Notes: generated from the letters alone by a model not told the origin. DNA of 64,000 nucleotides from Microscilla marina ATCC 23134 (GCF_000169175.1 NZ_AAWS01000004.1:124001-188000), one strand, 5' to 3'; shown: positions 35,673-44,601, numbered from the stretch's first letter. Program-made: numbers and translations.

Positions 35673-36596
35673 ATGGTTATGACTAAACTAAGAGTAGCAT
35701 TAATGAGTGTCCTGTTGTTGGCAGGAGTAAGCGTTGGGTATACCCAGTCATCAAATTTATCTCATAAAAAGGCGCTGGAAATCCAGAAAAGAACTTTATT
35801 GGTACCAGTAGCTGCGAAAAAATCAAAAAATGATGAGATTTTTGAACAGCTGGTAAAAAAATACTGGAAGTTTAATGAAAAAATAGAATTTGTCCCCTAT
35901 AAAAAGGCGGATGCAATGGTGAAAAAAAATAAGGAAAAATATGCTGTTCTAGGGTACAGTTTATTCGTAGATAGAACCACCACCAGAAAACGAAATCCTG
36001 CATATAATGGAATGAATAGTAAGTACAATAAAGGATCTTATATCTCTAATACCATTCAAACTTTGGTGGTATGGCTGACCGATAAAAAAGGAACAATTAA
36101 AGTCAACTTGTCGAGAAAATATTCATTAGAGCGTAACACCATTTACGGTTTGCAGCACCTGCAGTACTTGTTAAATTATTTGGTAGCTGACCCTAAGCAT
36201 AAAAGCCTGATGACTTTTTACAAGCGTCAGATCAAAAAAAACGCACCTGAACTTAAGCAAAAAACATTGTTGATAGATGAAAAATTACTGGCTAAGAAGC
36301 TAAAAAGAGCCAAGGTTAAAGATTACTACCCATACCCTCATAAAATAGTAAAAACGGGAGAAGTAGAACAAGCATTGAAAGAACAAAATACAGACTATGC
36401 GTTGATCCATATTGCCAGTATCGACTATGGGCAAGGAGCTATGCATATTCACTTTGTTTCAAACGCTGCTACAGGTAAAATTTATTTGTATTTAGCTGCC
36501 AAGGTAGGGATGCCATCTATTGCTGGTATCAAGCTTCATAACAATCGCAATATTGGTAAAAAACAACTTAAAAAATACGCTAAACGTGTGAAATAA
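35673..36596 (+). CDS. Secreted protein of unknown function
   Basis: 307 residues with a signal peptide (MTKLRVALMSVLLLAGVSVGYTQ). The ATG at 35679 is an equally good start. The mature protein is strongly basic, many lysines, without cysteines or a recognised domain; alternating beta and helix patterns suggest one folded globular body. It is transcribed towards thiL and shares a bidirectional terminator with it. Confidence 0.7.
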   Translation: MVMTKLRVALMSVLLLAGVSVGYTQSSNLSHKKALEIQKRTLLVPVAAKKSKNDEIFEQLVKKYWKFNEKIEFVPYKKADAMVKKNKEKYAVLGYSLFVDRTTTRKRNPAYNGMNSKYNKGSYISNTIQTLVVWLTDKKGTIKVNLSRKYSLERNTIYGLQHLQYLLNYLVADPKHKSLMTFYKRQIKKNAPELKQKTLLIDEKLLAKKLKRAKVKDYYPYPHKIVKTGEVEQALKEQNTDYALIHIASIDYGQGAMHIHFVSNAATGKIYLYLAAKVGMPSIAGIKLHNNRNIGKKQLKKYAKRVK

Positions 36597-36602
36597 CAAC
36601 AG

Positions 36603-36647
36603 ATACAAAAGCCTGGTTTGTGTAAAAAGCAAACCAGGTTTTTGTAT
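36603..36647. terminator. Bidirectional terminator between the secreted-protein gene and thiL
   Basis: Arms ATACAAAA-g-CCTGGTTTG (36603-36620) and CAAACCAGG-t-TTTTGTAT (36630-36647): 17 pairs with one mismatch. A and T tracts lie on both sides, and it is placed between two convergent stop codons (36596 and 36657). Confidence 0.92.
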
Positions 36648-36656
36648 GATTGATCG

Positions 36657-37700
36657 TTAAAAATGTTTCCATCCTTGCGCACTGATAGGGATAATCTGCT
36701 CTCCTTTAGTTTTAAGTACAACCCCCTTTTCTTTGGGCAGAATATAACCGATTTCTATGATTTCAGCACTTTGTTTTACCTTGTCATAATCACTTTGTTT
36801 TACAGTAAACAACAGCTCATAATCTTCGCCTCCATTGAGTATCGACGTAGTAGGGTCAATGTTGAGCTCTACTGAGGTGTCATAAGTTACTTTGGCTATA
36901 GGCAAATATTCTTCGTATAAAATTGCCCCTACACCCGACTGAGTACATAAATGCATCAATTCAGAAGCCAACCCATCCGAAATATCAATCATAGAGGTAG
37001 GCTTGAGTCCTACATCCTTCATATCATAAACTAAGTCTGTACGTGCTTCAGGTTTTAGTTGACGGCGTACAATGTAATCTTTGCCATCAAGCTCTGGTTG
37101 CATGTCAGGATTTACCATAAACACCTGTTTTTCGCGTTCGAGCACTTGCAATCCCATATATGCACCACCCAAGTCACCACTTACACAAATGAGCTCATTT
37201 TCCTGGGCACCTTTGCGGTATACCACCTCGTCTTTGGCTACTTCGCCAATGGCTGTGATCGAGATCACCAAACCGGCACGGGTAGAAGTAGTATCGCCTC
37301 CTACTAAATCTATATTATAGTTGCGGCAAGCCTGCTTGATGCCTGCATACAACTCATCGATCGCCTCCAAAGGAAAACGATTGCTTAGACCCAGGCTTAC
37401 TGTAAATTGTTTAGGTCTGCCATTCATGGCAGCTATGTCAGATACGTTTACGGCCACTGCCTTGTAACCCAGGTGTTTAAGAGGTACATAGCTCAAGTCA
37501 AAATGAATGCCTTCCACTAGCATATCAGTAGCTACCAAAGTATACATATCAGCCCCCGTATCAATCACAGCGGCATCGTCTCCTATGCCCAATACACTCT
37601 CTTTGTGTTGGGGGGCAAATTGTTGTTGGATACGGTGAATCAACCCAAATTCACCCAAATCCTTCAATTCTGTTCTTTGTTGCTCAGTTTTCTTTTGCAT
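36657..37700 (-). CDS. thiL: Thiamine-monophosphate kinase
   Basis: 347 residues. Converts thiamine monophosphate to thiamine diphosphate with ATP in the cytosol. Typical ThiL features of the AIR-synthase-like fold: GEFGLIHRIQ at the N-terminus, GIGDDAAVID (metal and ATP), TDMLVEGIHFDL, VNVSDIAAMNG, and DLVGGDTT in the central region, then SMIDISDGLASEL and NGGEDYELLFTV. Length fits the family. No TPP riboswitch was recognised upstream, and no other thiamine gene is adjacent. Confidence 0.96.
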   Translation of the reverse strand: MQKKTEQQRTELKDLGEFGLIHRIQQQFAPQHKESVLGIGDDAAVIDTGADMYTLVATDMLVEGIHFDLSYVPLKHLGYKAVAVNVSDIAAMNGRPKQFTVSLGLSNRFPLEAIDELYAGIKQACRNYNIDLVGGDTTSTRAGLVISITAIGEVAKDEVVYRKGAQENELICVSGDLGGAYMGLQVLEREKQVFMVNPDMQPELDGKDYIVRRQLKPEARTDLVYDMKDVGLKPTSMIDISDGLASELMHLCTQSGVGAILYEEYLPIAKVTYDTSVELNIDPTTSILNGGEDYELLFTVKQSDYDKVKQSAEIIEIGYILPKEKGVVLKTKGEQIIPISAQGWKHF

Positions 37701-37974
37701 GCTGCAAAGTTAGTAATTTTTTAGAGCTTAATTTTTTTACTTGCCTCCTCCTTTGTAAGCTTTTGGAGTGTCTTAGGTATAAAATGCTTTTGGGTGGAAG
37801 GAAACATTGGTTAAACGTGTTTTTTGTGTAAAGGCAACGATAGTCTGGTGAAAGTAATAGGTGATATACAGCATTGCAGCAAAACGTGATTAAATAAAAT
37901 TTTATATGGATAAAAAAGGTCAGTGCAATAAAATAGCATAGCATCGTTTGTCAAATACAATAATATTTATTTTC

Positions 37975-38021
37975 TTAGTTAATAAACTAACCTGATAGTT
38001 TGTAAACTAAAATTTTAGTTT
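37975..38021 (+). promoter_or_regulatory. Three phased TAGTTT/AAACTA operators over the blaI-like promoter
   Basis: Site 1 is TTAGTT-AATA-AACTAA (37975-37990), site 2 is TAGTTT-GT-AAACTA (37996-38009), and site 3 is the perfect 18-bp palindrome AAACTAAAATTTTAGTTT (38004-38021), which shares a half-site with site 2. Their centres are 20 and 10 bp apart, whole helical turns. They overlap the -33 box. BlaI/MecI/CopY repressors bind dyads of this size, so autoregulation is a reasonable inference. The rest of the 37701-38062 gap holds no gene. Confidence 0.7.
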
Positions 38022-38029
38022 TATATTTA
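37999..38029 (+). promoter_or_regulatory. Promoter of the blaI-like gene
   Basis: A -33 box TTTG (37999-38002), 19 bases, then TATATTTA (38022-38029), one base off the Bacteroidota -7 consensus TAnnTTTG. Transcription would start near 38036, about 27 bases before the ATG. The -33 box is inside operator site 2. Confidence 0.6.
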
Positions 38030-38062
38030 CACCTATTCTATCATTTTTTGCGCAAAAAAACA

Positions 38063-38482
38063 ATGAAAACAAAAAACCAAAACTCAATGAAAGAGCTTAC
38101 AAAAGCTGAAGAACAAGTGATGCAGGTTTTGTGGAAACTTAAAAAAGCTTTTGTAAAGGATATTATTGACCACTTGCCCTTAAAAGACGGGAAACCATTG
38201 GCCTATAATACCGTTTCTACAATTATTCGTATTCTGGAGAAAAAAAAGTTTGTAGGTTATAAGGCTTATGGCAAAACCCACGAATACTACCCATTGGTTG
38301 ACAAGAGCAACTACAGCAATTTTTACCTGAATAGTTTCATAGGAAGGTACTTTGGGGGATCTTTTGAAAAAATGGTGTCCTTCTTTGTAAAACAAAATAA
38401 TGTAGACCTCAATAACTTTGAAGAGTTGATGAAGTATGCCGAAGAGCACGAAGTAAGCAGCCAAGGAGAAAAAAGTAAGTAA
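38063..38482 (+). CDS. BlaI/MecI/CopY-family transcriptional repressor
   Basis: 139 residues from ATG 38063; a TTG at 38048 is in frame but improbable. A winged-helix domain at about 10-85 (LTKAEEQVMQVLWKLKKAFV, then YNTVSTIIRILEKKKFVGY) is typical of the family, followed by a dimerisation tail. In this system, the repressor is cut or released when the membrane metalloprotease encoded downstream is activated. Three phased palindromes lie over its own promoter. 135 bases separate it from the M56 gene. Confidence 0.93.
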   Translation: MKTKNQNSMKELTKAEEQVMQVLWKLKKAFVKDIIDHLPLKDGKPLAYNTVSTIIRILEKKKFVGYKAYGKTHEYYPLVDKSNYSNFYLNSFIGRYFGGSFEKMVSFFVKQNNVDLNNFEELMKYAEEHEVSSQGEKSK

Positions 38483-38617
38483 TCAAATAATTTCATCAGG
38501 TTTTTTAATATACAAATACAGCGCGTTCATCAAGCACAGCCTATCAAAGATTATATCTGTTTGGGTTGTATCATTACAAGACGTGAGCACATTAATTTTA
38601 CACTAACTTCGTAATCA

Positions 38618-39817
38618 ATGTCCAATTATTTAGCAGAATCGTCGGTTTGTCTTATTCTTTTTTATGCAGTGTATTATTTCTTTTTGAGAAATGACACTTT
38701 CTTTCAACGCAATCGATTTTACTTGCTGTTTTCATCAATGATAGCCCTGTTAATTCCTTTGATGGAGTTTAATTTTTCTCAGCAAGCTTCCCCAAATGTA
38801 GCCGTTACACTTAAAACTATTTCGGTAAGTGCTACCGCTGTTGAGCACACTATACAGTCTAAGGTTACCTGGAGCATAAGTGCCCTGCTAATGAGTGTAT
38901 ATTTGCTGGTTTGCTTATTAGTGGCTACTCGTTTTGGCTTGAGAATGTATCGTCTTGTTCAGATTATTCGCAGGAGTAAAATACAAGTACGTACAGACCA
39001 TAAGTGGATCAATACGCAGGGAAAACTGCCTACTTTCTCGTTTATGCGTTATTTATTTTGGGACAACACCAAGGAGCTAACACCAGCTGAGAGAAAAAAA
39101 ATTATTAACCATGAATTAACCCATATCAGAGATTTACATAGTTGGGATGTGATGTATATGGAGTTGGTAAAAATTATCTTTTGGTTTAACCCCGTAGTGT
39201 ATTTTTATGACAGGTCACTGAAATACCACCACGAGTTTATAGCCGATGCAGCTGTACTCAAAGAGACCTCTACCAAAGATTATGGTAAGTTGCTTGTGCA
39301 GTCTTTGTTCAAACAAATGAACTTGCATTTGGCGCATAACTTTAACCAAATAGAGATCAAACGCAGGCTGGTAATGATGGAAAAGTTGCGTACACCTGGT
39401 TATAAGTTTCTGAAAGTGTTTTTGCTATTGCCGTTGTTGGCGTTGGTATTATTTGCATTTTCAAATGGATCACCAGGGGCAAAGTTTACCGCACCAGTAA
39501 ATGAAAATTATCGTTTTGCTTCAGTGGAGGGTGGTTTAGACTTGTTTTACCAAAAAATGAGTAAAGAAATCAAGTATCCAATAGACGCAAAGCGTAAAGG
39601 TATAGAAGGTAGGGTATTTGTTCAATTTAAAATTATGGCCAATGGTCAACTGAGCCAATTCAAAATACTCAAAGGCCTGAGCAAAGCTTGTGACAAAGAG
39701 GCAATAAGGGCTATTAAAGCAGTGCCAGCTAACTGGTTGCCCGCAAAAATGGATGGACAACAAATTGGACAGAAAATAACTATTCCAGTGATGTTTTCGC
39801 TGGAACAAAACAAATAA
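38618..39817 (+). CDS. BlaR1-like M56 membrane metalloprotease with C-terminal TonB domain
   Basis: 399 residues. Four membrane helices (about 5-22, 33-50, 88-106 and 270-285) surround an M56 peptidase domain with the zinc motif HELTH (165-169) and the downstream HHEFIADAAV. After the last helix there is a periplasmic TonB C-terminal domain (about 310-397, VFVQFKIMANGQL, ending KITIPVMF) instead of the penicillin-binding domain of BlaR1. The likely role is to sense an envelope signal and inactivate the upstream repressor. What the TonB domain touches is unknown. Followed at 30-90 bases by a TonB-like N-terminal protein. Confidence 0.9.
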   Translation: MSNYLAESSVCLILFYAVYYFFLRNDTFFQRNRFYLLFSSMIALLIPLMEFNFSQQASPNVAVTLKTISVSATAVEHTIQSKVTWSISALLMSVYLLVCLLVATRFGLRMYRLVQIIRRSKIQVRTDHKWINTQGKLPTFSFMRYLFWDNTKELTPAERKKIINHELTHIRDLHSWDVMYMELVKIIFWFNPVVYFYDRSLKYHHEFIADAAVLKETSTKDYGKLLVQSLFKQMNLHLAHNFNQIEIKRRLVMMEKLRTPGYKFLKVFLLLPLLALVLFAFSNGSPGAKFTAPVNENYRFASVEGGLDLFYQKMSKEIKYPIDAKRKGIEGRVFVQFKIMANGQLSQFKILKGLSKACDKEAIRAIKAVPANWLPAKMDGQQIGQKITIPVMFSLEQNK

Positions 39818-39907
39818 GAGCAGGACTCACTTTAAGTCTTTTTTAACGTGAAAGCCCAAGCCGATTTGAAATATACGATAAGCAATCACTCAAATCCTCA
39901 AAAAATT

Positions 39908-40228
39908 ATGGAGTTTAAGAAAAACCCTCGTGTAGACATTCATCAAAAACGCACCTTGTTTTTTAATATAGGTTTAGTCATTGCTTTATTTATTGTCAAC
40001 TCAGCATTTGAGTGGACTACCTATGATAAAGCTTCTCGTATAGACCTTGAAGTGAACAAGGCAGAAATAAATAATTTTGATGCTACTCAGGTGATTATCA
40101 GGGAAGTTAAACCCCCTGCTCCTGTAATAAAACCAGTAGCACCTGCCGCCAAGCAAAATACATTGGCAGAAGAAATGGAAGAAATAGAAATTGCAGTAGA
40201 TTTAACCGTAGATTTAAATCTACCTTAA
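39908..40228 (+). CDS. Short TonB-like protein lacking the C-terminal TonB domain
   Basis: 106 residues from ATG 39908; an in-frame GTG at 39848 would add 20. It opens MEFKKNPRVDIHQKRTLFF, the conserved start of Bacteroidota TonB/energy-transducer proteins, followed by one membrane helix (NIGLVIALFIVNSAFEW) and a short Pro-Ala-Lys stretch (KPPAPVIKPVAPAAK). It ends in an acidic tail where a full TonB would have its ~90-residue C-terminal domain. No remnant of that domain is present before the terminator. The domain occurs instead at the end of the upstream M56 protein, so the two genes together hold the parts of one TonB. Confidence 0.75.
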   Translation: MEFKKNPRVDIHQKRTLFFNIGLVIALFIVNSAFEWTTYDKASRIDLEVNKAEINNFDATQVIIREVKPPAPVIKPVAPAAKQNTLAEEMEEIEIAVDLTVDLNLP

Positions 40229-40252
40229 TTAAACATCATAGTAATAATATGC

Positions 40253-40275
40253 AAGCGGCTTTTGCCGCTTTTTTT
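40253..40275 (+). terminator. Terminator of the blaI-M56-TonB-like cluster
   Basis: Stem AAGCGGC / GCCGCTT (40253-40259 with 40264-40270), a 4-base loop and a T7 run. In the following gap (to 40632) no gene was seen. TTAGTTAGTA (40294-40303) and its exact reverse complement (40386-40395) lie 82 bases apart and resemble half-sites of the blaI operators. Confidence 0.9.
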
Positions 40276-40632
40276 ATGGAGAAATGTATAGGTTTAGTTA
40301 GTAACGTACACTTTGTAAAATATGATTTATACAATTATTTTCCTTTTTAGTATTATTTGTAATAAGAAATTATATTTTTGTATTATACTAACTAATATTT
40401 AAAATATATTAATCTTATGAAGTTTTCCGCGCTCCCTTCTCAGCATTGGCTAATGTACCTCACACTGCCTCATTTTAATACCCCATAAATTAATCATCAG
40501 TTTTCCTGTTCTTTTTTACGCTGGTTTTGAAAGTACCATTTTCAAAACACAGCCTTGCTATGCCCCTGCCTAAGTAAAACAGGACACTACAATCTGCATA
40601 TTTTAATACTCATATATATTACACTTATAAAA

Positions 40633-42345
40633 ATGAAAAATGTAAAACTACTGCAATGGGTTCTCATTGCAATGTTGATCTCACAAACTGTGGTGGGTCA
40701 ATCTACCCCGCCTAGTCGTTTGGATATAATGAAACACTGGGCTCCCCAAATATTTCAAGATACCCGCAACGATAAAGTTGGATTAAAAGTTGGGTTTTGG
40801 TGGGTTTGGTCACATCAATACTATCAAGGGCATGACTTTATCATCAAGTATGACTATGACAAAGACTGGAACCTTGACAACAATCGCTCAATGGCGGCTA
40901 CCAATAGTTATAATCCCAACCTGATTGCCAGTGTTTATGGAAATTATGCCGAAACTGATACCCATATTTTCATAGAGTATGGTTTTTATCACGCTTATGA
41001 CGATGCCATCATCAAGGCTGATAGACACTTGCACGATTGGGAAGGAGCCACAGTATGTATTCAGAAAGATGGTACACCTTATGGTAAGTTTAGAGCCATG
41101 ACCACCATTTATCATAGTGAAGGAAAGCGTTATACAGCAAACCAAATCGCTTTTAACGGAAGCCACCCTCAGGTATATGTGTCATCTAATGGCGATGTAA
41201 TCAATAGTTGTTTTGATACAGGTGCTCATGGGCATGGGGTAGAGGCATACCGTGCTGGGCAACACTGCACAGGCAGCGATGCCATAGTATATAACATAGG
41301 TGATGTAGGGCAGGCACCTGTACATACAGGTGGAGGTGCTTTCAAGCATCACTATAATTATAGCCTGGTAGACAAAGAAGAACTGGTGACAAAAGGAGTA
41401 AGGGGGGCAAGTCACGATTTTGCTTCAGACTTTGCCAACAAATTTTCTTTCTTGAAAACCGAAGCTGCTTACAGCTACAATTATGTTTATCATCCATACC
41501 GTGGAGCCAAGTCATTGTCTGGCTTTCAGACCAAACAGATTGGTTCTTCAACTAAACCCAGTTATGCTTATGCCTACAAAGGCGTGTATACAGTGGTAGG
41601 AGCAGGTGATGATATTTGGAATGCCAGTGATCAGTTTCGTTATGTATACCAACCTATCAATGGCGATGTAGAGATAACTATCCGTGTGTACGATTTGCAG
41701 GAAAATATAGACAACTGGGCAAAAGCAGGCATTATGATCCGTGAAACCTTGGCGGCTAACTCTAAACATGCTTATGCCTTATTATCATCTGCCAATGGAA
41801 CGAACTTTCAGAGTCGTACCAGTACTGGTGCAGGAAGCATCCACAACTCAAGAATAGAACAATACCAACAGGTATGGCTAAAGCTCAAAAGGGCTGGCAA
41901 CTTGTTTACAGCCCATTACTCTACCAATGGTTCAGGGTGGAGTTTTTTAGGACAGCAATACATTGCTATGAACTCACAAGCTTATGTAGGGTTGGCGGTT
42001 ACCTCACACAATACAGACAGACAATGTGTAGCCGTATTTGACCAATTGCAGATCAGTACAAGTAAAGGGGCGTTATTGCGTAAGAGTCAGCACTTAGAGG
42101 GAGAAACATCGCCAAACACATTAAGTATCTACTCGCACCAAAACAAATTATACGTCAGAGCAAACGGCACCGATGTAAGCGGGAGCCAAGTGTTGTTATA
42201 CACTTTGTTGGGGCAAAAAGTGTGGAGGTCAAGCTTAAGTAAAAATGCTCTTCAGCACTTTGTTTTGCACTTAAAGCCTGGAATATACTTGGCAAAAGTA
42301 CAATCGTCCAACGGTGTAGTGGTTCAAAAAATAGTGATAGAATAA
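40633..42345 (+). CDS. Type IX-secreted protein with NPP1/Vps62-like and beta-sandwich domains
   Basis: 570 residues from ATG 40633; upstream in-frame codons lack a signal. Signal peptide to about residue 23 (TVVGQ). Residues about 30-290 hold the motif RHLHDWEGATV and later His-rich segments. HDWE is the heart of the GHRHDWE motif of necrosis-inducing (NPP1/NLP) proteins and is also seen in Vps62-like domains; membership is a tentative inference. Residues about 310-475 form a DUF1349/LamG-like beta-sandwich (IWNASDQFRYVYQP, WAKAGIMIRE). The last ~75 residues are a type A type IX sorting domain (LSIYSHQNKLYV, GIYLAKVQ, VVQKIVIE). It is exported through the outer membrane, possibly to act on polymers or host membranes. 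Confidence 0.75.
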   Translation: MKNVKLLQWVLIAMLISQTVVGQSTPPSRLDIMKHWAPQIFQDTRNDKVGLKVGFWWVWSHQYYQGHDFIIKYDYDKDWNLDNNRSMAATNSYNPNLIASVYGNYAETDTHIFIEYGFYHAYDDAIIKADRHLHDWEGATVCIQKDGTPYGKFRAMTTIYHSEGKRYTANQIAFNGSHPQVYVSSNGDVINSCFDTGAHGHGVEAYRAGQHCTGSDAIVYNIGDVGQAPVHTGGGAFKHHYNYSLVDKEELVTKGVRGASHDFASDFANKFSFLKTEAAYSYNYVYHPYRGAKSLSGFQTKQIGSSTKPSYAYAYKGVYTVVGAGDDIWNASDQFRYVYQPINGDVEITIRVYDLQENIDNWAKAGIMIRETLAANSKHAYALLSSANGTNFQSRTSTGAGSIHNSRIEQYQQVWLKLKRAGNLFTAHYSTNGSGWSFLGQQYIAMNSQAYVGLAVTSHNTDRQCVAVFDQLQISTSKGALLRKSQHLEGETSPNTLSIYSHQNKLYVRANGTDVSGSQVLLYTLLGQKVWRSSLSKNALQHFVLHLKPGIYLAKVQSSNGVVVQKIVIE

Positions 42346-42352
42346 TCAAAAT

Positions 42353-42387
42353 ATATGGTTGGATAGTGCAAGACTATCCAACCATAT
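42353..42387. terminator. Bidirectional terminator between convergent genes
   Basis: A perfect 15-bp stem ATATGGTTGGATAGT / ACTATCCAACCATAT with a 5-base loop, 7 bases past the upstream stop and 16 bases before the convergent stop codon. It has no long T tract but is placed exactly between both genes. Confidence 0.8.
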
Positions 42388-42403
42388 CATTTAATAAAAC
42401 GTG

Positions 42404-43408
42404 TTATACTTCAATCACGAGTTTACCCAACTGTTTGCCTTCATGCATTTCATCAAAAGCACTTACTACCTCATTTAATGGACGAGTTGAGCTAATCATA
42501 GGTATTATTTTATGATCGCTAACAAACTGTACCATCGCTTCAAACTCTTGGTCATTGCCCATTGTAGAACCTTTGATGTTTGCCTGCGCAAACCAAAAAC
42601 GGGGCAATTGCAAAGTAACCTTAGTGCCTGCGGTACCCCCATATACCACCAAAGTTCCGGCAAGATTCAGGCTTTTAGCCAAAGCTTCAAACCCTTTGCC
42701 TCCTCCACTGTCTATAATTACGTCAAAGTTACCCCCAGCCTGTTTTACCAAACTCTTTTCCCATTTATCTTCCTTATAGTTGGCTGTTCCGTCTGCTCCG
42801 GTGGCTTTCATTTTTTCCAGTTTTTCATCACTACCTGAGGTTACAAATACTTTGCACCCCAGTGCTTTGGCAAACTGAAAAGCAAACTGTGAGACGCCTC
42901 CACCAATACCAGTTACCAATACCCTGTGTTTGGGTTTGGCTTCCCCCTTGGTAAATACTGCCCGATAAGCTGTAAGAGCGGCTAAAGGCAATGCAGCAGC
43001 TTGTGCAGCGCTTAGGTGAGCAGGTTTTTTGTGTAGACGATGGGTAGGTATTACTACATACTCAGCTAGAGTGCCATCGGTAGGCATACCCAAAATAGAA
43101 TAGTTAAATGACTGAAAGCGAGGATCATCGCCCCAGTTTACATTGGGATTCATAATGACTTCTTTGCCTACCCAGGTTTGATCAGCGTCATCGTGTACTT
43201 TTTCTACTACACCACAACCATCAGACCCCAGTATGGAAGGGTACTTTAAGCCTGGATACATTCCAATTCTACTCCATTGATCACGGTGGTTAAGTGCCGC
43301 TGCTTTTATTTTTATCAATGCTTCACCTGCTTTGGGTTCGGGTACTGGTACCGATTGCAGTTCTATTTTTTCGTTTTCTACCAGTACCAGTGCTTGCATA
43401 TTTGCCAT
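42404..43408 (-). CDS. Zinc-binding dehydrogenase/quinone oxidoreductase (MDR superfamily)
   Basis: 334 residues from ATG 43408 (MANMQALVLV); a longer upstream frame adds 24 residues without family likeness. Medium-chain reductase layout: a GroES-like N-terminal domain (about 25-130, LNHRDQWSRIGMYPG, LGSDGCGVV), then a Rossmann domain with VTGIGGGVSQFAFQFAKALG (NADPH binding) and YGGTAG. The cysteine and histidine zinc ligands of alcohol dehydrogenases are not conserved, so a zinc-free quinone-reductase type is likely. Substrate unknown. Confidence 0.88.
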   Translation of the reverse strand: MANMQALVLVENEKIELQSVPVPEPKAGEALIKIKAAALNHRDQWSRIGMYPGLKYPSILGSDGCGVVEKVHDDADQTWVGKEVIMNPNVNWGDDPRFQSFNYSILGMPTDGTLAEYVVIPTHRLHKKPAHLSAAQAAALPLAALTAYRAVFTKGEAKPKHRVLVTGIGGGVSQFAFQFAKALGCKVFVTSGSDEKLEKMKATGADGTANYKEDKWEKSLVKQAGGNFDVIIDSGGGKGFEALAKSLNLAGTLVVYGGTAGTKVTLQLPRFWFAQANIKGSTMGNDQEFEAMVQFVSDHKIIPMISSTRPLNEVVSAFDEMHEGKQLGKLVIEV

Positions 43409-43559
43409 ATTAATTTTTTGATTAAAACTAATCAACCCTATAGGTTGCCGATTTGTTTTTCTGTGTTTAATTTCAGGCAAGGTATTAAAAAATGCCGAAA
43501 CACACAGGGGTATATTTTATGCCTTTTTTGTATCAAAGCAAACCAAGATACTGAAAGTT

Positions 43560-44042
43560 ATGAACACAGAAATCCAACGAATCAAACATGCTTTTAAAAT
43601 GGAATACAATGGATCACCTTGGCATGGTAGCTCATTGCTTGAGTTGCTCAAGGGGGTAGACTACTTGCAGGCAAGGAACCGAATTTTCCCTAATAGCCAT
43701 TCTATTTGGGAATTAGTACAACATATATATAATTGGCGGGAGTTTGTTGTAAAAAAAATGGAAGGAGACAGTGAATTTGATATTGTATTAAATACAACGC
43801 ACGATTGGGCAAGTATTCAGGTACCTACAGAAGAGGCATGGCAAAAGCTGCTATCTCAATTGGCAGAGAGCCAGCAAATGATTGTAGAAATGCTGGGTGG
43901 TTGGCTCGACGACCAACTCAACGACCAAGTGCCAGGGAAGGATTATACTTATTACACTTTATTGCATGGCATGATCAAACATGATATTTACCATGCTGGG
44001 CAAATAGCGATGACTCGTAAAATGTTAACCATAGGAGGATAG
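43560..44042 (+). CDS. DinB-family metal-binding four-helix protein
   Basis: 160 residues. DinB/YfiT-like four-helix bundle with the three expected histidines: one in SIWELVQHIYNW (helix 2) and two in HGMIKHDIYHAGQI (C-terminal helix). Members are thiol transferases or hydrolases for bacillithiol-like cofactors, or have unknown function. It ends one base away from the end of the convergent Fur-family gene. Confidence 0.88.
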   Translation: MNTEIQRIKHAFKMEYNGSPWHGSSLLELLKGVDYLQARNRIFPNSHSIWELVQHIYNWREFVVKKMEGDSEFDIVLNTTHDWASIQVPTEEAWQKLLSQLAESQQMIVEMLGGWLDDQLNDQVPGKDYTYYTLLHGMIKHDIYHAGQIAMTRKMLTIGG

Positions 44043-44043
44043 C

Positions 44044-44541
44044 TTAGGCATCAGAGGGTATTTGGGGTGTTGTATTGGCAGAAGCTGCTTTTTTTTGTTC
44101 GCAGGCTTCACAAATACCTCTAAAAACCAAGGTATGGTAGGCTATGTCAAATTTATATATATCTTCTACCATTTGTTGGATATTTTGCAAACGCGGGTCA
44201 CAAAACTCAAAAATCTGCTTGCATTCTATACACACCAAATGGTCGTGTTGACGGTATTGGTATGCTTTCTCATACACCGAAAAATTAGCCCCAAAATGAT
44301 GACGTTTTACCAATCCACATTCTATCAATAGCTCTAATGTGTTGTATACAGTAGCTCTGCTTACTCTATAGTTTTTCTCTTTCATATTTACATACAGAGA
44401 GTAAGCATCAAAGTGTTCAATGTTGTATATTTCTTCTAAAATGGCAAACCTTTCCTGAGTTTTACGCATTTGCTTTTTTTCAAGAAAATCGGTGAAAATT
44501 TGTTTGACTTCTTGTTGATTTTGAGCGGAGGAATGAGTCAT
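44044..44541 (-). CDS. Fur-family metal- or peroxide-responsive repressor
   Basis: 165 residues. An N-terminal winged helix (about 15-90, [31 protein letters not shown]) is followed by the dimerisation domain with metal sites ([19 protein letters not shown]) and two Cys-x-x-Cys pairs (CIEC and CEAC) that bind structural zinc. This pattern fits Fur or PerR; an exact subtype cannot be fixed. A PerR-like dyad lies upstream. Tail to tail with dinB, with one base between stop codons. Confidence 0.92.
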   Translation of the reverse strand: MTHSSAQNQQEVKQIFTDFLEKKQMRKTQERFAILEEIYNIEHFDAYSLYVNMKEKNYRVSRATVYNTLELLIECGLVKRHHFGANFSVYEKAYQYRQHDHLVCIECKQIFEFCDPRLQNIQQMVEDIYKFDIAYHTLVFRGICEACEQKKAASANTTPQIPSDA

Positions 44542-44588
44542 TGTGTTTATGTTGATTTAGAATGTAAAACTACAAAAATATATTTATT

Positions 44589-44601
44589 TAGACTAATTCT
44601 A
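44589..44601 (-). promoter_or_regulatory. PerR/Fur-box-like dyad before the Fur-family gene
   Basis: TAGACTAATTCTA: five of six base pairs around a central A are symmetric, 48 bases upstream of the start codon. It resembles a degenerate PerR box, suggesting autoregulation. Weak evidence. Confidence 0.35.

Noticed and set aside
37701-38040. TPP riboswitch upstream of thiL on the minus strand
   Set aside because: No CTGAGA or ACCTGATC-like motifs in either orientation.
40294-40395. Distant inverted pair TTAGTTAGTA / TACTAACTAA as extra blaI operators
   Set aside because: The half-sites are 82 bases apart and lack the compact dyad seen at 37975-38021; they may be chance in AT-rich DNA.
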